DNA from: an uncultured Candidatus Saccharibacteria bacterium
Lineage (GTDB): Bacteria; Patescibacteriota; Saccharimonadia; Saccharimonadales; Saccharimonadaceae
Assembly: GCA_937906385.1 (NCBI GenBank)
Contig: CALCYQ010000007.1
Location: 1 to 64,000, forward strand
Length of the DNA: 64,000 bases
Direction of reading: 5' to 3'
The position numbers were made by a program, and so were the translations under genes. The notes beneath the pieces were generated by a model, which was given only the letters and a program-made list of their open reading frames with translations, was not told where the DNA came from and did no database searches. Positions 43,469 to 52,748 of the stretch are shown here, one piece after another; the first letter of the stretch is position 1, and the number at the start of each line of letters is the position of its first letter.

Positions 43469-45108
43469 ATTAAATCGGAGTTGAGATAGTAATAATAGTC
43501 GAGCAAATCGCGCGAATAATTTTTGACGATACCGAGAGCCGGCTTGCCTGGCTCGTGGCTCGGCAAAATCAACATGCGCGTAATGCCAATTTGTTCCACG
43601 AAGCTTGGATTGTGACTAACCATGATAATAGTACCCTCGTAATCCCTAAAGTTCTCGCCGATGATTTTTTGAGTTTCCGGATCAAAATGGTTGGTTGGTT
43701 CATCAAGAATGATTACATTTGTGCGTTTTGTTAAGATCTTACAGAGCGCAACGCGCGCTTTCTCACCCGGACTCAACACGCTAACTTTTTTATAAACGTC
43801 GTCCCCGTGAAATAAAAAATTACTGAGGATTGAGCGCATCTCGGATTCGGTATAATCATACGAACGGACATTGTCGAGAATCGTCTCGCGTTCATTCAGA
43901 ATCTCCAGCTCCTGAGCATAATAAGCCACGGTGGTATTTTGGCTCATGATGATTGAACCTTCGTCTGGCTTCAACTGACCAACAATCAGCTTTAGTAGGG
44001 TCGATTTACCGATACCGTTCTCGCCTACAATCAGGAATTTTTCGCCGCGCGTCAAACTAAATGATAGCTTTTCATAGAGTGGCGCCTTGCCGTCATAATG
44101 GAAGGTTAGGCTCTGTACCTCGAGAGGCGTTTTGCCAGATTGTTTACTCGGCGTGATGCGGAAATCTACTTTTTGATATTCTTGCTCGCGGACTTCGAGC
44201 TCCTCGAGCTTCTTGTCGAGCATCTTTTCACGGACGTGCCCTTGGCGGATCAAGGCCGTATTACTGCGTTTAGCGTTGCGCGCACGCTCCACGAATTCTT
44301 GAATGCGCTTAATTTCTCGCTCTTGCTCGGTAATACGACGATCCTGCTCGGCCTTTTCCTCGGCATACTGGCGGCGAAAAGCAGTGTAATTGCCTTTATA
44401 AGCCTTCATTTTGCGGGTAGTTTTGTTTAGAAATAGCGTTTTATTCGTGACTGTATCGAGAAAATCAACGTCGTGACTAATTACGAGCACCATGCCTTTG
44501 TAATTGCGCAGGTAATTAGCTACAAACGCTTTTGTTTCGACGTCAAGGTGGTTAGTTGGTTCGTCGAGTAATAATAGGCCAGCGTTTTCGAACAAAACGC
44601 GCGCAAAGGCCACTTTGGACTTTTGGCCGCCAGACAGTTGCTTCATATGCATATCCATTAAATCCTGCAGCCCCATCTTCTCAACGATTTTTAGCAGTTC
44701 ATATTCCATGTTTGCCACATCATACGAATCAATCAGGTCTTGCAACTTCATGATGCGATCCATAATCGCGTTGCTGTCTGGATATTTGGCTAACTTTTCA
44801 TATTCGGCGTTGAGCTGATTTTGCAAATCATCAACCGGACGCGCTGCGGCGATATAATCCCAAACCGTCACTTTGTCCGCCTCCGAATCGATGCGAATTT
44901 CCTGTGGCAGGTAGCCTAGACGAAGTCCAGGCAGTTCAATTACGCCATCATCAAGCTTTTCGATACCGAGAATAATCTTAAAAAGCGTCGACTTGCCGGC
45001 GCCATTCACCCCGACTACGCCAACTTTATCGGTGTCTTCAAAATGAAAGCTACAATCGTCATATAGCTTGACTTCCCCGAAGGCTAGTTGCAAATGCTCG
45101 GCTTTCAT
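43465..45108 (-). CDS. ABC-F ATPase
   Basis: 547 residues with two ABC domains and no membrane part. First domain: GVNGAGKST (33-41), LSGGQKSKVAFARVL, LLLDEPTNHLD. Linker (about 235-300) is a charged coiled coil, the ribosome-facing arm. Second domain: GENGIGKST, LSPGEKARVALCKIL, IILDEPTNHFDPET. ABC-F proteins act at the E site of stalled ribosomes. It ends YYYYLNSDLI. No Shine-Dalgarno; TAAAGT lies six bases before the ATG. Confidence 0.9.
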   Translation of the reverse strand: MKAEHLQLAFGEVKLYDDCSFHFEDTDKVGVVGVNGAGKSTLFKIILGIEKLDDGVIELPGLRLGYLPQEIRIDSEADKVTVWDYIAAARPVDDLQNQLNAEYEKLAKYPDSNAIMDRIMKLQDLIDSYDVANMEYELLKIVEKMGLQDLMDMHMKQLSGGQKSKVAFARVLFENAGLLLLDEPTNHLDVETKAFVANYLRNYKGMVLVISHDVDFLDTVTNKTLFLNKTTRKMKAYKGNYTAFRRQYAEEKAEQDRRITEQEREIKRIQEFVERARNAKRSNTALIRQGHVREKMLDKKLEELEVREQEYQKVDFRITPSKQSGKTPLEVQSLTFHYDGKAPLYEKLSFSLTRGEKFLIVGENGIGKSTLLKLIVGQLKPDEGSIIMSQNTTVAYYAQELEILNERETILDNVRSYDYTESEMRSILSNFLFHGDDVYKKVSVLSPGEKARVALCKILTKRTNVIILDEPTNHFDPETQKIIGENFRDYEGTIIMVSHNPSFVEQIGITRMLILPSHEPGKPALGIVKNYSRDLLDYYYYLNSDLI

Positions 45109-45164
45109 AATTTGACTTTATGGACATATATTATATAACAATTATGCTTTTTGTGCTAGTGGTG

Positions 45165-45170
45165 TATAAT
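45165..45170 (+). promoter_or_regulatory. -10 box, leaderless type (TATAAT)
   Basis: TATAAT, six bases before ATG 45177. Confidence 0.6.
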
Positions 45171-45176
45171 TTAGAT

Positions 45177-46739
45177 ATGAAGCGTCAGATTTTGATTGGC
45201 GTATTAGCGGTTGCCGGAACTTTGTGTTTGGGATTGATTATGACACCTCACAAAACGGTTATGCGCTTCAATGACTTACAGATTTCCGAGTCCGAATGGT
45301 CAGATATTACGGATTCGCGCAGCGAGAACAATGATTTGAAGATTGGTACAGTATTATTTGGTAATGTGCCACTCCAAGCCGATTTGAGTAGTAATCGTCT
45401 ATACTATTCGTCCAACTCAGACTCGGCGGCCGCACTGATGCCGCAAGTGACGTTGTCGCTTGGTCAATATATCAGCCTTGCCACGCTTGATAATCGTCTT
45501 AGTATCACGCAAATTAGCGAGAATAGCCCAACCAAATTGCTTTTTTACAATAATTTCGAATATCGCGTGATGAATCTATATATCACGACGCTCCCGATCA
45601 TGAATATTGATACGCTCGGACACGCCGTTACGAACGAATCGGACACACTCGCCGAGATGCGCTTGATTGCGAATGATTCCAACATTACTTCCCGCACAAA
45701 AATTCACATTCGTGGGGCGACTTCTCTTTGGTTCGCAAAGAAAAGCTTTAAGTTAAATCTCATTAATGCTGACGGCGGCAATAATAAATTAAAGCTGCTC
45801 GATATGCGTGCTGACGACGACTGGATTTTATATAGCCTTTATGGGGATTTTGAAAAGGTACGCAATATTCTCTCGACGCAACTCTGGCGCGACTGCTGTC
45901 GCGAACATAACGTCGACCATGTCGATAATACCTTTGAATATCGCTACGTTGAACTTTTTATGGACGATAGCTATTACGGACTATTCTTGCTCGGCTATAA
46001 ACCAGATAAAAAAGTGCTCGAGCTTGGCGAAAATGAAGTGTTATTTAAAAATCACGACTGGGTAGACGTAAATCTCCTAAACGAAACGGACTCTTTCGAG
46101 AATTACTATACTATTGAGAACGACGTCGATAACCCAGAGAAGTATCAAGAAGAGCTTAAGCGCTTTGTAAACATACTTGCAGACGGCAGCGCCGAAGACA
46201 TACGCGCAAACTTTGATATAATTAACGCCATCGATATTGAGCTACACGCCATGCTGACGGCCGAATCAGACTACGTGAAAGAAGGCATGACAAAGAATTT
46301 ATATGTCACCATCAAGCAACGTCCGGATCGTCGCTATGTGCTATATACGCCGTGGGATTTCGATCTTAGCTTTGGGAATTCGTGGCAAGGCGGCTTGTCG
46401 AACCACACTAGCACAATATCTTATGGTTATGGACCGGATTATGTGCCCGAATCTGTTTCTACGCCAGTAGCTGCTCTACGTACGAAAGGCGACGCTACCA
46501 TCAATCAAGAAATAAAAACCCGTTACATAGAACTGCGTAACGGCGCGTGGAGTAATGAAAATATTATGCGACTAATTAGTAATTACGAAGCAGACATCTT
46601 TGCCTCTGGTGCGTTTGAGCGCGACAAGGCGCGCTGGCCGGATGGTAATTACCTTGAGGGTGCGACAAATTTGAGCACATTTCGCGATTTTGTTGAGAAA
46701 CGCTTAGTCTTTTTGGATAAGTATTACGGTTTGAATTAG
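45177..46739 (+). CDS. CotH-like protein
   Basis: 520 residues from ATG 45177; a start 19 codons upstream would lie before the -10 box. A signal peptide or anchor at about 4-22 (ILIGVLAVAGTLCLGLIM). Family motifs: IHIRGATSLWFAKKSFKLNL, DDDWILYSLYGDFEKVRN, YVELFMDDSYYGLFLLGYKP and YVLYTPWDFDLSFGNSW. CotH proteins are kinase-fold enzymes that phosphorylate spore coat or cell-surface proteins; here it should act outside the membrane. Its stop touches that of the facing gene. Confidence 0.85.
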   Translation: MKRQILIGVLAVAGTLCLGLIMTPHKTVMRFNDLQISESEWSDITDSRSENNDLKIGTVLFGNVPLQADLSSNRLYYSSNSDSAAALMPQVTLSLGQYISLATLDNRLSITQISENSPTKLLFYNNFEYRVMNLYITTLPIMNIDTLGHAVTNESDTLAEMRLIANDSNITSRTKIHIRGATSLWFAKKSFKLNLINADGGNNKLKLLDMRADDDWILYSLYGDFEKVRNILSTQLWRDCCREHNVDHVDNTFEYRYVELFMDDSYYGLFLLGYKPDKKVLELGENEVLFKNHDWVDVNLLNETDSFENYYTIENDVDNPEKYQEELKRFVNILADGSAEDIRANFDIINAIDIELHAMLTAESDYVKEGMTKNLYVTIKQRPDRRYVLYTPWDFDLSFGNSWQGGLSNHTSTISYGYGPDYVPESVSTPVAALRTKGDATINQEIKTRYIELRNGAWSNENIMRLISNYEADIFASGAFERDKARWPDGNYLEGATNLSTFRDFVEKRLVFLDKYYGLN

Positions 46740-47024
46740 TTATTTCTTACGTTCGGCGTGCTTTTTAGTGCGCTCTTTGCCGTCAGAGAATTTGCGGATC
46801 TCTGCATAAAAATAGATATTGCCTAACACAAAAGAAAGAATAAACAGCGCCATAATCACCGCCGACAGCTCATTACGCCCAATGAAAATCGCACACATAC
46901 TAGCAATAAACAACATGGCCGGAATCACGTAGGCTAAGAAAAAGACTGTTTTGCCGTATAAAGTTTTATGAAATTCATTAAAGGTTTTGCGCAAACCTTT
47001 CATATCCAAATCGTATACGCTCAT
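46740..47024 (-). CDS. Small two-helix membrane protein
   Basis: 94 residues from ATG 47024 (MSVYDLDMKGLRKTFNEFHK). Membrane helices at about 26-48 and 54-74, then a basic tail ending TKKHAERKK. A frame extension upstream would run through tRNA-Gln and is rejected. TATAAT lies six bases before the ATG. No family recognised. Confidence 0.7.
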   Translation of the reverse strand: MSVYDLDMKGLRKTFNEFHKTLYGKTVFFLAYVIPAMLFIASMCAIFIGRNELSAVIMALFILSFVLGNIYFYAEIRKFSDGKERTKKHAERKK

Positions 47025-47030
47025 GGTATA

Positions 47031-47036
47031 ATTATA
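47031..47036 (-). promoter_or_regulatory. -10 box, leaderless type (TATAAT)
   Basis: TATAAT, six bases before ATG 47024. Confidence 0.6.
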
Positions 47037-47098
47037 TACGATTATGATGACAATTGAAAAAAGAGTTTCCGAAGAGAACTCTTTTGATGTAACAAATT

Positions 47099-47173
47099 TG
47101 GCTGGGGATGAGGGATTCGAACCCCCGAATGGTGGGACCAGAACCCACTGCCTTACCACTTGGCGAATCCCCA
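47099..47173 (-). tRNA. tRNA-Gln (anticodon CTG)
   Basis: 75 nt including an encoded CCA. Acceptor TGGGGAT/ATCCCCA with discriminator G, anticodon stem GTGGG/CCCAC around loop TTCTGGT, and the T arm GGGGGTTCGAATCCCT. The U1-A72 pair is typical of bacterial tRNA-Gln. Confidence 0.96.
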
Positions 47174-47241
47174 TCGGTTCCTATTATGTTACCATAGGTT
47201 TCGGAAAAATACCAGTGCTAGGCAAACTCTCGATTATATTG

Positions 47242-47269
47242 TATAATATGTTCGAGCCGTTCTTCGGCT
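47242..47269 (+). promoter_or_regulatory. -10 box and leader hairpin of the acyltransferase-like gene
   Basis: TATAAT (47242-47247), then AGCCG/CGGCT hairpin (47255-47269) before the GAGGAGG Shine-Dalgarno. No clear -35. Confidence 0.5.
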
Positions 47270-47295
47270 TGCATATTTTCGAGAGGAGGTGGCTC

Positions 47296-48276
47296 ATGAG
47301 AAAGCTGCCCGTTCAAGATGTCAAAGAGATGACAACCGTCGACCTAATTGATGGCCTACGCTCCCGCGATTTTTCCTTGCTGGAAAGTGCCGGCTGTCGC
47401 AGATTGCGCCGCGAAATGTACGTTCCTGGTTTCCTGTGTCGTTTCACGGTAAACACTGCTTTTCGCCTGGCTGGCGATCAGCGCAAGACTCTCATTTCCT
47501 ACAAAAGGATTCGTGGCAAACTCTGCAAGTTGCTCGATAAAGTCACTCCAGCCGAGATTAATGGCAATTTCCCGCAGACAGACCATTCTCGTGCTTTGGT
47601 CTTTGGATTTAACCATCCATCGCTCGGTGAAATTGGCCGTTTTATCGGCGTCTGCATGCGCGACTATGGCAATCGTAAGCATTTGTTCCCGGTGAATCTA
47701 CCGTGGTATGAGGCTTTGATGCCAATCGTTGGCAAACTTGAAGAACTCGGTATCTACATCACCCCGATTATCACCCCTTCTGCCTACGAAAAGATGAAGG
47801 CGTACGCTTCGGAAGATTGGTTAGCTCAGCTGGATGCAATCCGCACGGGCTTTAGTAACCATTACATGAAGCTTTGCGTCGAATTCGCAGAGACTGGTGG
47901 GATTATCTGGGTGGCGCCGAGCGCCACACGTCGCCGTACGGTGTTTAACAGCGCCGACGAATGTAGTATGAAAGTCGCCTGCGCGCCGCAGACGATGAGC
48001 CTACTGACTACCGCGCTTGTGCGTGCTAAAGTGACCGATTGCGACTTTGTTCCGATTGGTATTCAGCCGCCGGCCGGTTTTAAACCTGGTCTGAACTTGT
48101 TCAAGACCTATCGCATGTCGGTCGGAAATCCTATCTCAATGAGCGAAGCCTCTGACCTCTTGCGCGAGCGCTTACCTTCGGGCCGTGGACGTCGCCTGGA
48201 TCACGAATTCCTTTCGCGCATCGCCAAGCAGGTTACCGTACTAGGCTCCTCCGACATCATTTACCCCGCATCTTAA
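47296..48276 (+). CDS. Acyltransferase-like protein (divergent PlsC fold)
   Basis: 326 residues from ATG 47296, with GAGGAGG seven bases upstream. FGFNHPSLGE resembles the NHxxxxD/E motif I of glycerolipid acyltransferases, and GGIIWVAPSATRRRTVF resembles motif III (FPEGTRS). PVNLPWYEALMPIV lies between. Motif residues are shifted, so this is a distant or altered member. With the two CdsA-type proteins it may belong to lipid metabolism. A strong terminator follows. Confidence 0.5.
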   Translation: MRKLPVQDVKEMTTVDLIDGLRSRDFSLLESAGCRRLRREMYVPGFLCRFTVNTAFRLAGDQRKTLISYKRIRGKLCKLLDKVTPAEINGNFPQTDHSRALVFGFNHPSLGEIGRFIGVCMRDYGNRKHLFPVNLPWYEALMPIVGKLEELGIYITPIITPSAYEKMKAYASEDWLAQLDAIRTGFSNHYMKLCVEFAETGGIIWVAPSATRRRTVFNSADECSMKVACAPQTMSLLTTALVRAKVTDCDFVPIGIQPPAGFKPGLNLFKTYRMSVGNPISMSEASDLLRERLPSGRGRRLDHEFLSRIAKQVTVLGSSDIIYPAS

Positions 48277-48282
48277 CGATGC

Positions 48283-48310
48283 ACCCCCGCTTTCGTGGCG
48301 GGGGATTTTT
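48283..48310 (+). terminator. Terminator of the acyltransferase-like gene
   Basis: CCCCCGC/GCGGGGG stem followed by ATTTTT. Confidence 0.9.
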
Positions 48311-48342
48311 CTTGGTATAATTGATTCGGATAGGAGTTTGTT

Positions 48343-49167
48343 ATGAAAATATTTTTTATCTCTACCGGTGAGCAAGGCGTCTCTTTAAATTTGCTAACAG
48401 AAGCTTGCGCAAAACGCGACATAGATTATGTAGTTTTAAATCCTGAAAATATTAACCCATTAGATATCCAGATTGAGCCGGGCGATGCTGTTTATCGACT
48501 AGCCACAGCCTCACATTATGGCGCGACCGAATTAGAGTGGAGTTTGATTATGAAAGGCGCGAAATCTTTCCGTGGTCCGAAGAATCTGCCTCTAATACGC
48601 GGGTTTGACTTAATGATGTTTGAGCGCGCCGGCGTACCGACGCCGAAAACCGTGCCATACATTCCAAGAGATCGCGCTGCGCTCGAAAAATGCGTGGATG
48701 AGCTTGGCGGTTTTCCGGTGTGCCTAAAAGTGCTTGGCCAGTCCCACGGTGCTGGCGTGATGCGCGTGGATAGCCTACAGAGTCTATTCTCCGTCTCTGA
48801 TTACGTACGTGCCCATGGTGGCCAGTCTGTCATGAAGGAATATTGCAATGTCACGTCTTCGGCGCGTCTAATCGTACTTGATGGCAAAGTAATTGACTCA
48901 ATTGAGTATTCGGCCAACAAGGGCGATTTTCGCTCTAACGAAGGTGAACAGCCAAACGTGAAGGCTAAAACATTTTCGGACGAAGTAAACCAAATTGCCG
49001 TCAAAGCCATAGAGACACTCGACTTAAAATTTGGCGGCGTCGATATCATGATTACGCCAAAAGGGCCGGTGGTAGCTGAAGTTAACTGCCCATGTTTTTT
49101 CCCGCGCTGCCAATTGTTGACCGGTACCGATATTGCTGGACAGATGATTGATTACCTTTGTCGCTAG
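48343..49167 (+). CDS. RimK-like ATP-grasp ligase
   Basis: 274 residues, TAGGAG upstream. N-terminal part (MKIFFISTGEQGVSLNLLTE), then the ATP-grasp core: FPVCLKVLGQSHGAGVMRVD, QSVMKEYCN, and metal site in FGGVDIMITPKGPVVAEVNC. It ends CPCFFPRCQLLTGTDIAGQM. Similar to enzymes that add amino acids to peptides or proteins (RimK, LysX). The substrate is unknown. Confidence 0.75.
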   Translation: MKIFFISTGEQGVSLNLLTEACAKRDIDYVVLNPENINPLDIQIEPGDAVYRLATASHYGATELEWSLIMKGAKSFRGPKNLPLIRGFDLMMFERAGVPTPKTVPYIPRDRAALEKCVDELGGFPVCLKVLGQSHGAGVMRVDSLQSLFSVSDYVRAHGGQSVMKEYCNVTSSARLIVLDGKVIDSIEYSANKGDFRSNEGEQPNVKAKTFSDEVNQIAVKAIETLDLKFGGVDIMITPKGPVVAEVNCPCFFPRCQLLTGTDIAGQMIDYLCR

Positions 49168-49177
49168 TTTACCTCTA

Positions 49178-49206
49178 TTGACTTTTTATACTGTTTGTGC
49201 TATAAT
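49178..49206 (+). promoter_or_regulatory. Promoter of the gene at 49266
   Basis: TTGACT (49178-49183), 17 bp, TATAAT (49201-49206) with TGC before the -10; nearly the same sequence as the cassette promoter. Confidence 0.85.
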
Positions 49207-49265
49207 TATGCGGATAGTATCGTCTTTTTCGTGGACAGTACATATGGTTCTTTTGGAGGTGAATG

Positions 49266-50150
49266 ATGGAGAAAAAGACAAGATTTTCACGCTTTTTGAT
49301 AGCTATAGCAGTAATTTTGATTACATTAGGCGGAATTAAACTAGTTGAGGCAGTTTCGATGCCCACATACGACAAGGCCCGAATACGCACTGCGCGCTTG
49401 AGTGATGATCACACTAACATCGAGCATACGGCCATGAAACTATTTCAGTTCAATACTGACCAGATTCATAGCGATCAGCTTGATTTTCGAGAAAGTGTCG
49501 CCTTGGAATATGCCCGCAATTACAACGACGGTTTCTATAACCCGATTAAGCTCTTCATGGAATACCAAGGAGGCGACCGGGATGGCAAGACCGATGCGGC
49601 GCACAGCCTCGTTTTCGAAGATGGAAGCTCAGTTACGGCCGCGATCGAACATAACACTCTTCATTTGTGTTATTACAGCGGCTGGCAAATGCGCGGAAAA
49701 TTCATCATGCTTTCAGGCGTGATTCGCGAGCTCTACTTCTTGCCGGACAGCACGCGCATCTGGAATAATGATGGACACATCTGTGCATTTAGCGCCAAAA
49801 ATGGCGCATGGTTTTTCCGTGAAAGCACAGCGTATTTCTGTAGTGACGACAGCGCAATTAGAGTTGTTGACTTGCCATTCAATTTTAATCAAATGCGTAG
49901 CTGGTGTGCGCTAGATACTGGTGTTTATACTTTTACGATTTATGACGGTTTAGGTTATATATTGTGGGAGTTCAATAACGGAGACTGCACGCAGATATAT
50001 GCGTCTCCCGCTCAAGATGACGGCAGCACACCCGACGTCTTTCGCGCTAGCAATTTCACTAGCGCCAATGTTGAGCAACAAATCGTCTATGATTTGCCCG
50101 AAGGCCGCGTCATTATCGACGCGGAAGGCGATATTATCCAGGTAGAATAG
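49266..50150 (+). CDS. Secreted or anchored hypothetical protein
   Basis: 294 residues. ATG 49266 is preferred over ATG 49263 because it is six rather than three bases from GGAGG. A signal anchor at about 10-29 (FLIAIAVILITLGGIKLVEA) is followed by a mature domain rich in Tyr, Trp and Asp without recognised motif. Several Cys could form disulphides. Followed after 19 bases by a small membrane protein, possibly its partner. Function unknown. Confidence 0.65.
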   Translation: MEKKTRFSRFLIAIAVILITLGGIKLVEAVSMPTYDKARIRTARLSDDHTNIEHTAMKLFQFNTDQIHSDQLDFRESVALEYARNYNDGFYNPIKLFMEYQGGDRDGKTDAAHSLVFEDGSSVTAAIEHNTLHLCYYSGWQMRGKFIMLSGVIRELYFLPDSTRIWNNDGHICAFSAKNGAWFFRESTAYFCSDDSAIRVVDLPFNFNQMRSWCALDTGVYTFTIYDGLGYILWEFNNGDCTQIYASPAQDDGSTPDVFRASNFTSANVEQQIVYDLPEGRVIIDAEGDIIQVE

Positions 50151-50169
50151 TATCGAAGGAGGTGTTTTT

Positions 50170-50343
50170 ATGGATGAGCGCAAGATTTATTCACTCATCG
50201 TGACGATTGTCTGTTTCGTCTTAATGGCACTTATTATAGTCGGCGTTGCAATCTATACATGGATTAACGGAGGTTTTGACCGCCCGGAAACGTCCACCGC
50301 CACTGAAACTGCCATTGTTGAGACGGCCAACGACACAAATTGA
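50170..50343 (+). CDS. Small single-helix membrane protein
   Basis: 57 residues, AAGGAGG eight bases before the ATG. MDERKIYSLIVTIVCFVLMA leads into one membrane helix (about 8-31), then a Thr/Glu-rich tail (TSTATETAIVETANDTN). Co-transcribed with the secreted protein upstream; a strong terminator follows. Too short for family assignment. Confidence 0.7.
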   Translation: MDERKIYSLIVTIVCFVLMALIIVGVAIYTWINGGFDRPETSTATETAIVETANDTN

Positions 50344-50366
50344 TTCATCATCTTCGTCCTCACGCC

Positions 50367-50395
50367 AGCCACCCCGAAAATGGGTGGCTTTTTCT
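50367..50395 (+). terminator. Terminator after the gene at 50170
   Basis: GCCACCC/GGGTGGC stem followed by TTTTTC. Confidence 0.9.
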
Positions 50396-50462
50396 TGGCG
50401 TTATATGTTATTATAGAAAGGATAAAAGCATAAGAAATAACCATAAAATATAGGAAATTAGG

Positions 50463-52211
50463 GTGGAACACAACAATACCGAACCAAAGGTCTACCATCG
50501 TCTCGATTCCGTCGAGGAAGTCGAGGAATTTTACCAAGCGATTGCGCGCGACCGGCTTACGCAGAAATTATCCCCAGAGCGACCATACTGCTACTGGACC
50601 ATTGAGACTTACGACAAGTCTAACGGCATCCGTGGTGGTGGCGGCTTAGGTGTCCTCGCGGCTGATATGCGCCGTGTGGCCGAGCAGCTTCAAGTGCCAT
50701 TCGTACTCGTGACGCCATTTTATCCATGGGAGAGCCATCAAAAGATGGAAAACATGGAACAAATCGATTATCACACCGAGAAGAATTACGAAGATTTCGG
50801 CTTTAATTTCGTCGATACAGTACGAATTCGCACGGCGATGGGTTCCGTCGAGCTCGATGTAGTCGAGAAACAACTCGGTTCCTCACGTTTCTTATGCATT
50901 ACTGAGCCAAACTTTGGCGAGCTTTATTCCGGTGAATCGGGTTCGGATCACCGTCTCTATCAGGAAGTTTCTTTGGGCTTTGGCGGCTATCAAGCACTGA
51001 AGCTAGTTGGCCTCCGCCCAGCCATTATTCAGCTAAACGAGGTGGCGACTTTCTTTGCCGCCGTAGCGCGTCTTGATGAATTAGTTAGCTCCGGCATGGA
51101 CTTCTACGAAGCTGTGGTCTACACACGTAAACACACGCTATATACCAACCACACTCTAGTCCAAGCCGCCGAAGCCACCTTCCAATACGACCAATTCGAA
51201 CGCTACGTCTTCCCTAACATCAAGAGTGTTGCGGTGACACGCTGGCTAAAGGATAAGTTCACTGATGGCTCGATTCGTCTTTCGACGCCAACGGTCGAGA
51301 TTGCCGAGCTGCGTTCTGGCGTTTCCAAGTTACATGCGCGCGTAGCGAATTATCACGATATTAACGGCGCGAAGATTAAATTCAAGAGCGTTACGAATGG
51401 TATCCATATGCGCACCTGGGTGCTCCCAGAGATTATGGATTATTATCACGAACACGACGTGCTCGACCGTTTCGATTTACCGACTGCGCGCAATTTTGAA
51501 GAGGCCGTCGAGAAGATTCCGGCGAGCGATATTCGCCATCTAAAGAACCTTGGACGCGCTCGCCTCAATGAAGTCTTAAGCCACCGTACCGATCAATATG
51601 GTAATACTGTCCAAATTCCGGAAGACGCCTTTTTGTTCGACTTTAAACGCCGCTTCGTCGATTACAAGCGTCCAACTTTACCATTCAATGATCCAGATCG
51701 CCTTGCCGACATCTTGACGCGTTATAACGCACACTACATCTTAGCTGGCCGCGTTCATATGGGCGACGCGAATATGTTCAGTAAGTTAATGAACACTCTT
51801 CATCTGATCGACTCGCACCCGGTGCTCAAAGAACGCGTGCATTATCTGCCGGATTACGATGAAGAGCTTGGTCTTGCGTTAAGCTTGGGTGCGAATAGTT
51901 CAATTAACACGCCGATTGTCGGCCTAGAAGCTTGTGGTACTAGCTGGATGAAAGATATCGCCAACATGGGCCTGCTTATCTCGACGCACGATGGCGGTGT
52001 CGCCGATATGCCATCCGATAACTATCTAACCGTCGACGGCAAATCCGAAGAGCAAGAGACAGAAAATCTCTATCGCCAGATGGAAGTCGCTGCCAAAGCT
52101 TGGCATAATGATTTTGACCTCGAGTATTGGATTCACCGTGAGCTGATTGCCTATCTCGACATATGCTCCGGCTCTCGCATGATGCGCGATTATTTGAATT
52201 TCTTATTCTAA
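50463..52211 (+). CDS. Alpha-glucan phosphorylase family (GT35)
   Basis: 582 residues, GTG start without a clear Shine-Dalgarno. Motifs: GGGGLGVLAADMRRVAEQL, IQLNEVATFFAAVARLDEL, YTNHTLVQAAEATFQYDQF, VTNGIHMRTWVL, FKRRFVDYKRPTLPFNDPDR and the pyridoxal-phosphate segment EACGTSWMKDIANMGLLIS, where the Lys that binds the cofactor is kept. It is far shorter than glycogen phosphorylase (about 800), close to the short archaeal/bacterial type. It releases glucose-1-phosphate from alpha-glucans. Confidence 0.85.
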   Translation: MEHNNTEPKVYHRLDSVEEVEEFYQAIARDRLTQKLSPERPYCYWTIETYDKSNGIRGGGGLGVLAADMRRVAEQLQVPFVLVTPFYPWESHQKMENMEQIDYHTEKNYEDFGFNFVDTVRIRTAMGSVELDVVEKQLGSSRFLCITEPNFGELYSGESGSDHRLYQEVSLGFGGYQALKLVGLRPAIIQLNEVATFFAAVARLDELVSSGMDFYEAVVYTRKHTLYTNHTLVQAAEATFQYDQFERYVFPNIKSVAVTRWLKDKFTDGSIRLSTPTVEIAELRSGVSKLHARVANYHDINGAKIKFKSVTNGIHMRTWVLPEIMDYYHEHDVLDRFDLPTARNFEEAVEKIPASDIRHLKNLGRARLNEVLSHRTDQYGNTVQIPEDAFLFDFKRRFVDYKRPTLPFNDPDRLADILTRYNAHYILAGRVHMGDANMFSKLMNTLHLIDSHPVLKERVHYLPDYDEELGLALSLGANSSINTPIVGLEACGTSWMKDIANMGLLISTHDGGVADMPSDNYLTVDGKSEEQETENLYRQMEVAAKAWHNDFDLEYWIHRELIAYLDICSGSRMMRDYLNFLF

Positions 52212-52228
52212 AGGTTGACCGCCTCCCG

Positions 52229-52258
52229 AAACCGCAAGCCGAACGCTTGCGGTTTTTA
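52229..52258 (+). terminator. Terminator of the phosphorylase gene
   Basis: ACCGCAAGC/GCTTGCGGT stem followed by TTTTTATT. Confidence 0.9.
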
Positions 52259-52282
52259 TTTGCGCATCTTGACGTGATATGC

Positions 52283-52288
52283 TATACT
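52283..52288 (+). promoter_or_regulatory. -10 box of secE-nusG
   Basis: TGC-TATACT, extended type, 47 bases before the secE ATG. Confidence 0.6.
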
Positions 52289-52296
52289 CTTGACAA

Positions 52297-52318
52297 GAGT
52301 CCTAAGGGACTATTTTTA
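52297..52318 (+). promoter_or_regulatory. Leader hairpin of secE, possible attenuator
   Basis: AGTCC/GGGACT stem followed by ATTTTT, starting at the predicted RNA 5' end and ending 17 bases before the ATG. Confidence 0.55.
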
Positions 52319-52334
52319 ATGGGAGTAAATCTAT

Positions 52335-52745
52335 ATGGCAAACGTCACTAGAATCAAAGCCAAAGACGACACCCCTTCTAAGAAGCCTGACAAAAAGGCC
52401 GTCAAAGAAGACGTCGAGGAGGCCGAGACCGTCGAGCGTACCGTTGCTCGCGTCAAAGCGAAAAACAGCTCAAACAAAAAAGTTGCGAAAACTGAGCGCA
52501 AGGCCGCCCGCAAAGAGGCTAAAGCCGAAAAGAAGGCCGACCGCAAAAAAGCCAAAGCTAACAAAGAGCCGGGCTACTTTAAGGGCGCTTTTCAAGAGCT
52601 GCGCCAAGTACGTTGGCCAGATCGCAAAGCTACTTGGAAGATGGTACTTTCCGTCATTATCTATGTAATCGTGATTGCCGTCTTTATTATGTTACTCGAT
52701 GCGTTATTTACTTTCTTATTTAATCAATTGTTGGGAGGAAAATAA
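52335..52745 (+). CDS. secE: Preprotein translocase subunit SecE with long basic N-terminus
   Basis: 136 residues. The last 60 form the SecE core: FKGAFQELRQVRWPDRKATW and one membrane helix (about 102-128). The first 75 residues are almost only Lys, Ala, Glu and Arg, much longer than in single-helix SecE proteins of Gram-positive bacteria. SecE clamps SecY. Directly upstream of nusG, the normal order. Confidence 0.95.
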   Translation: MANVTRIKAKDDTPSKKPDKKAVKEDVEEAETVERTVARVKAKNSSNKKVAKTERKAARKEAKAEKKADRKKAKANKEPGYFKGAFQELRQVRWPDRKATWKMVLSVIIYVIVIAVFIMLLDALFTFLFNQLLGGK

Positions 52746-52748
52746 TAT

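Noticed and set aside
47024..47174. Upstream extension of the small membrane gene at 46740
   Set aside because: It would be read through tRNA-Gln; a -10 box and ATG at 47024 give a sound shorter start.
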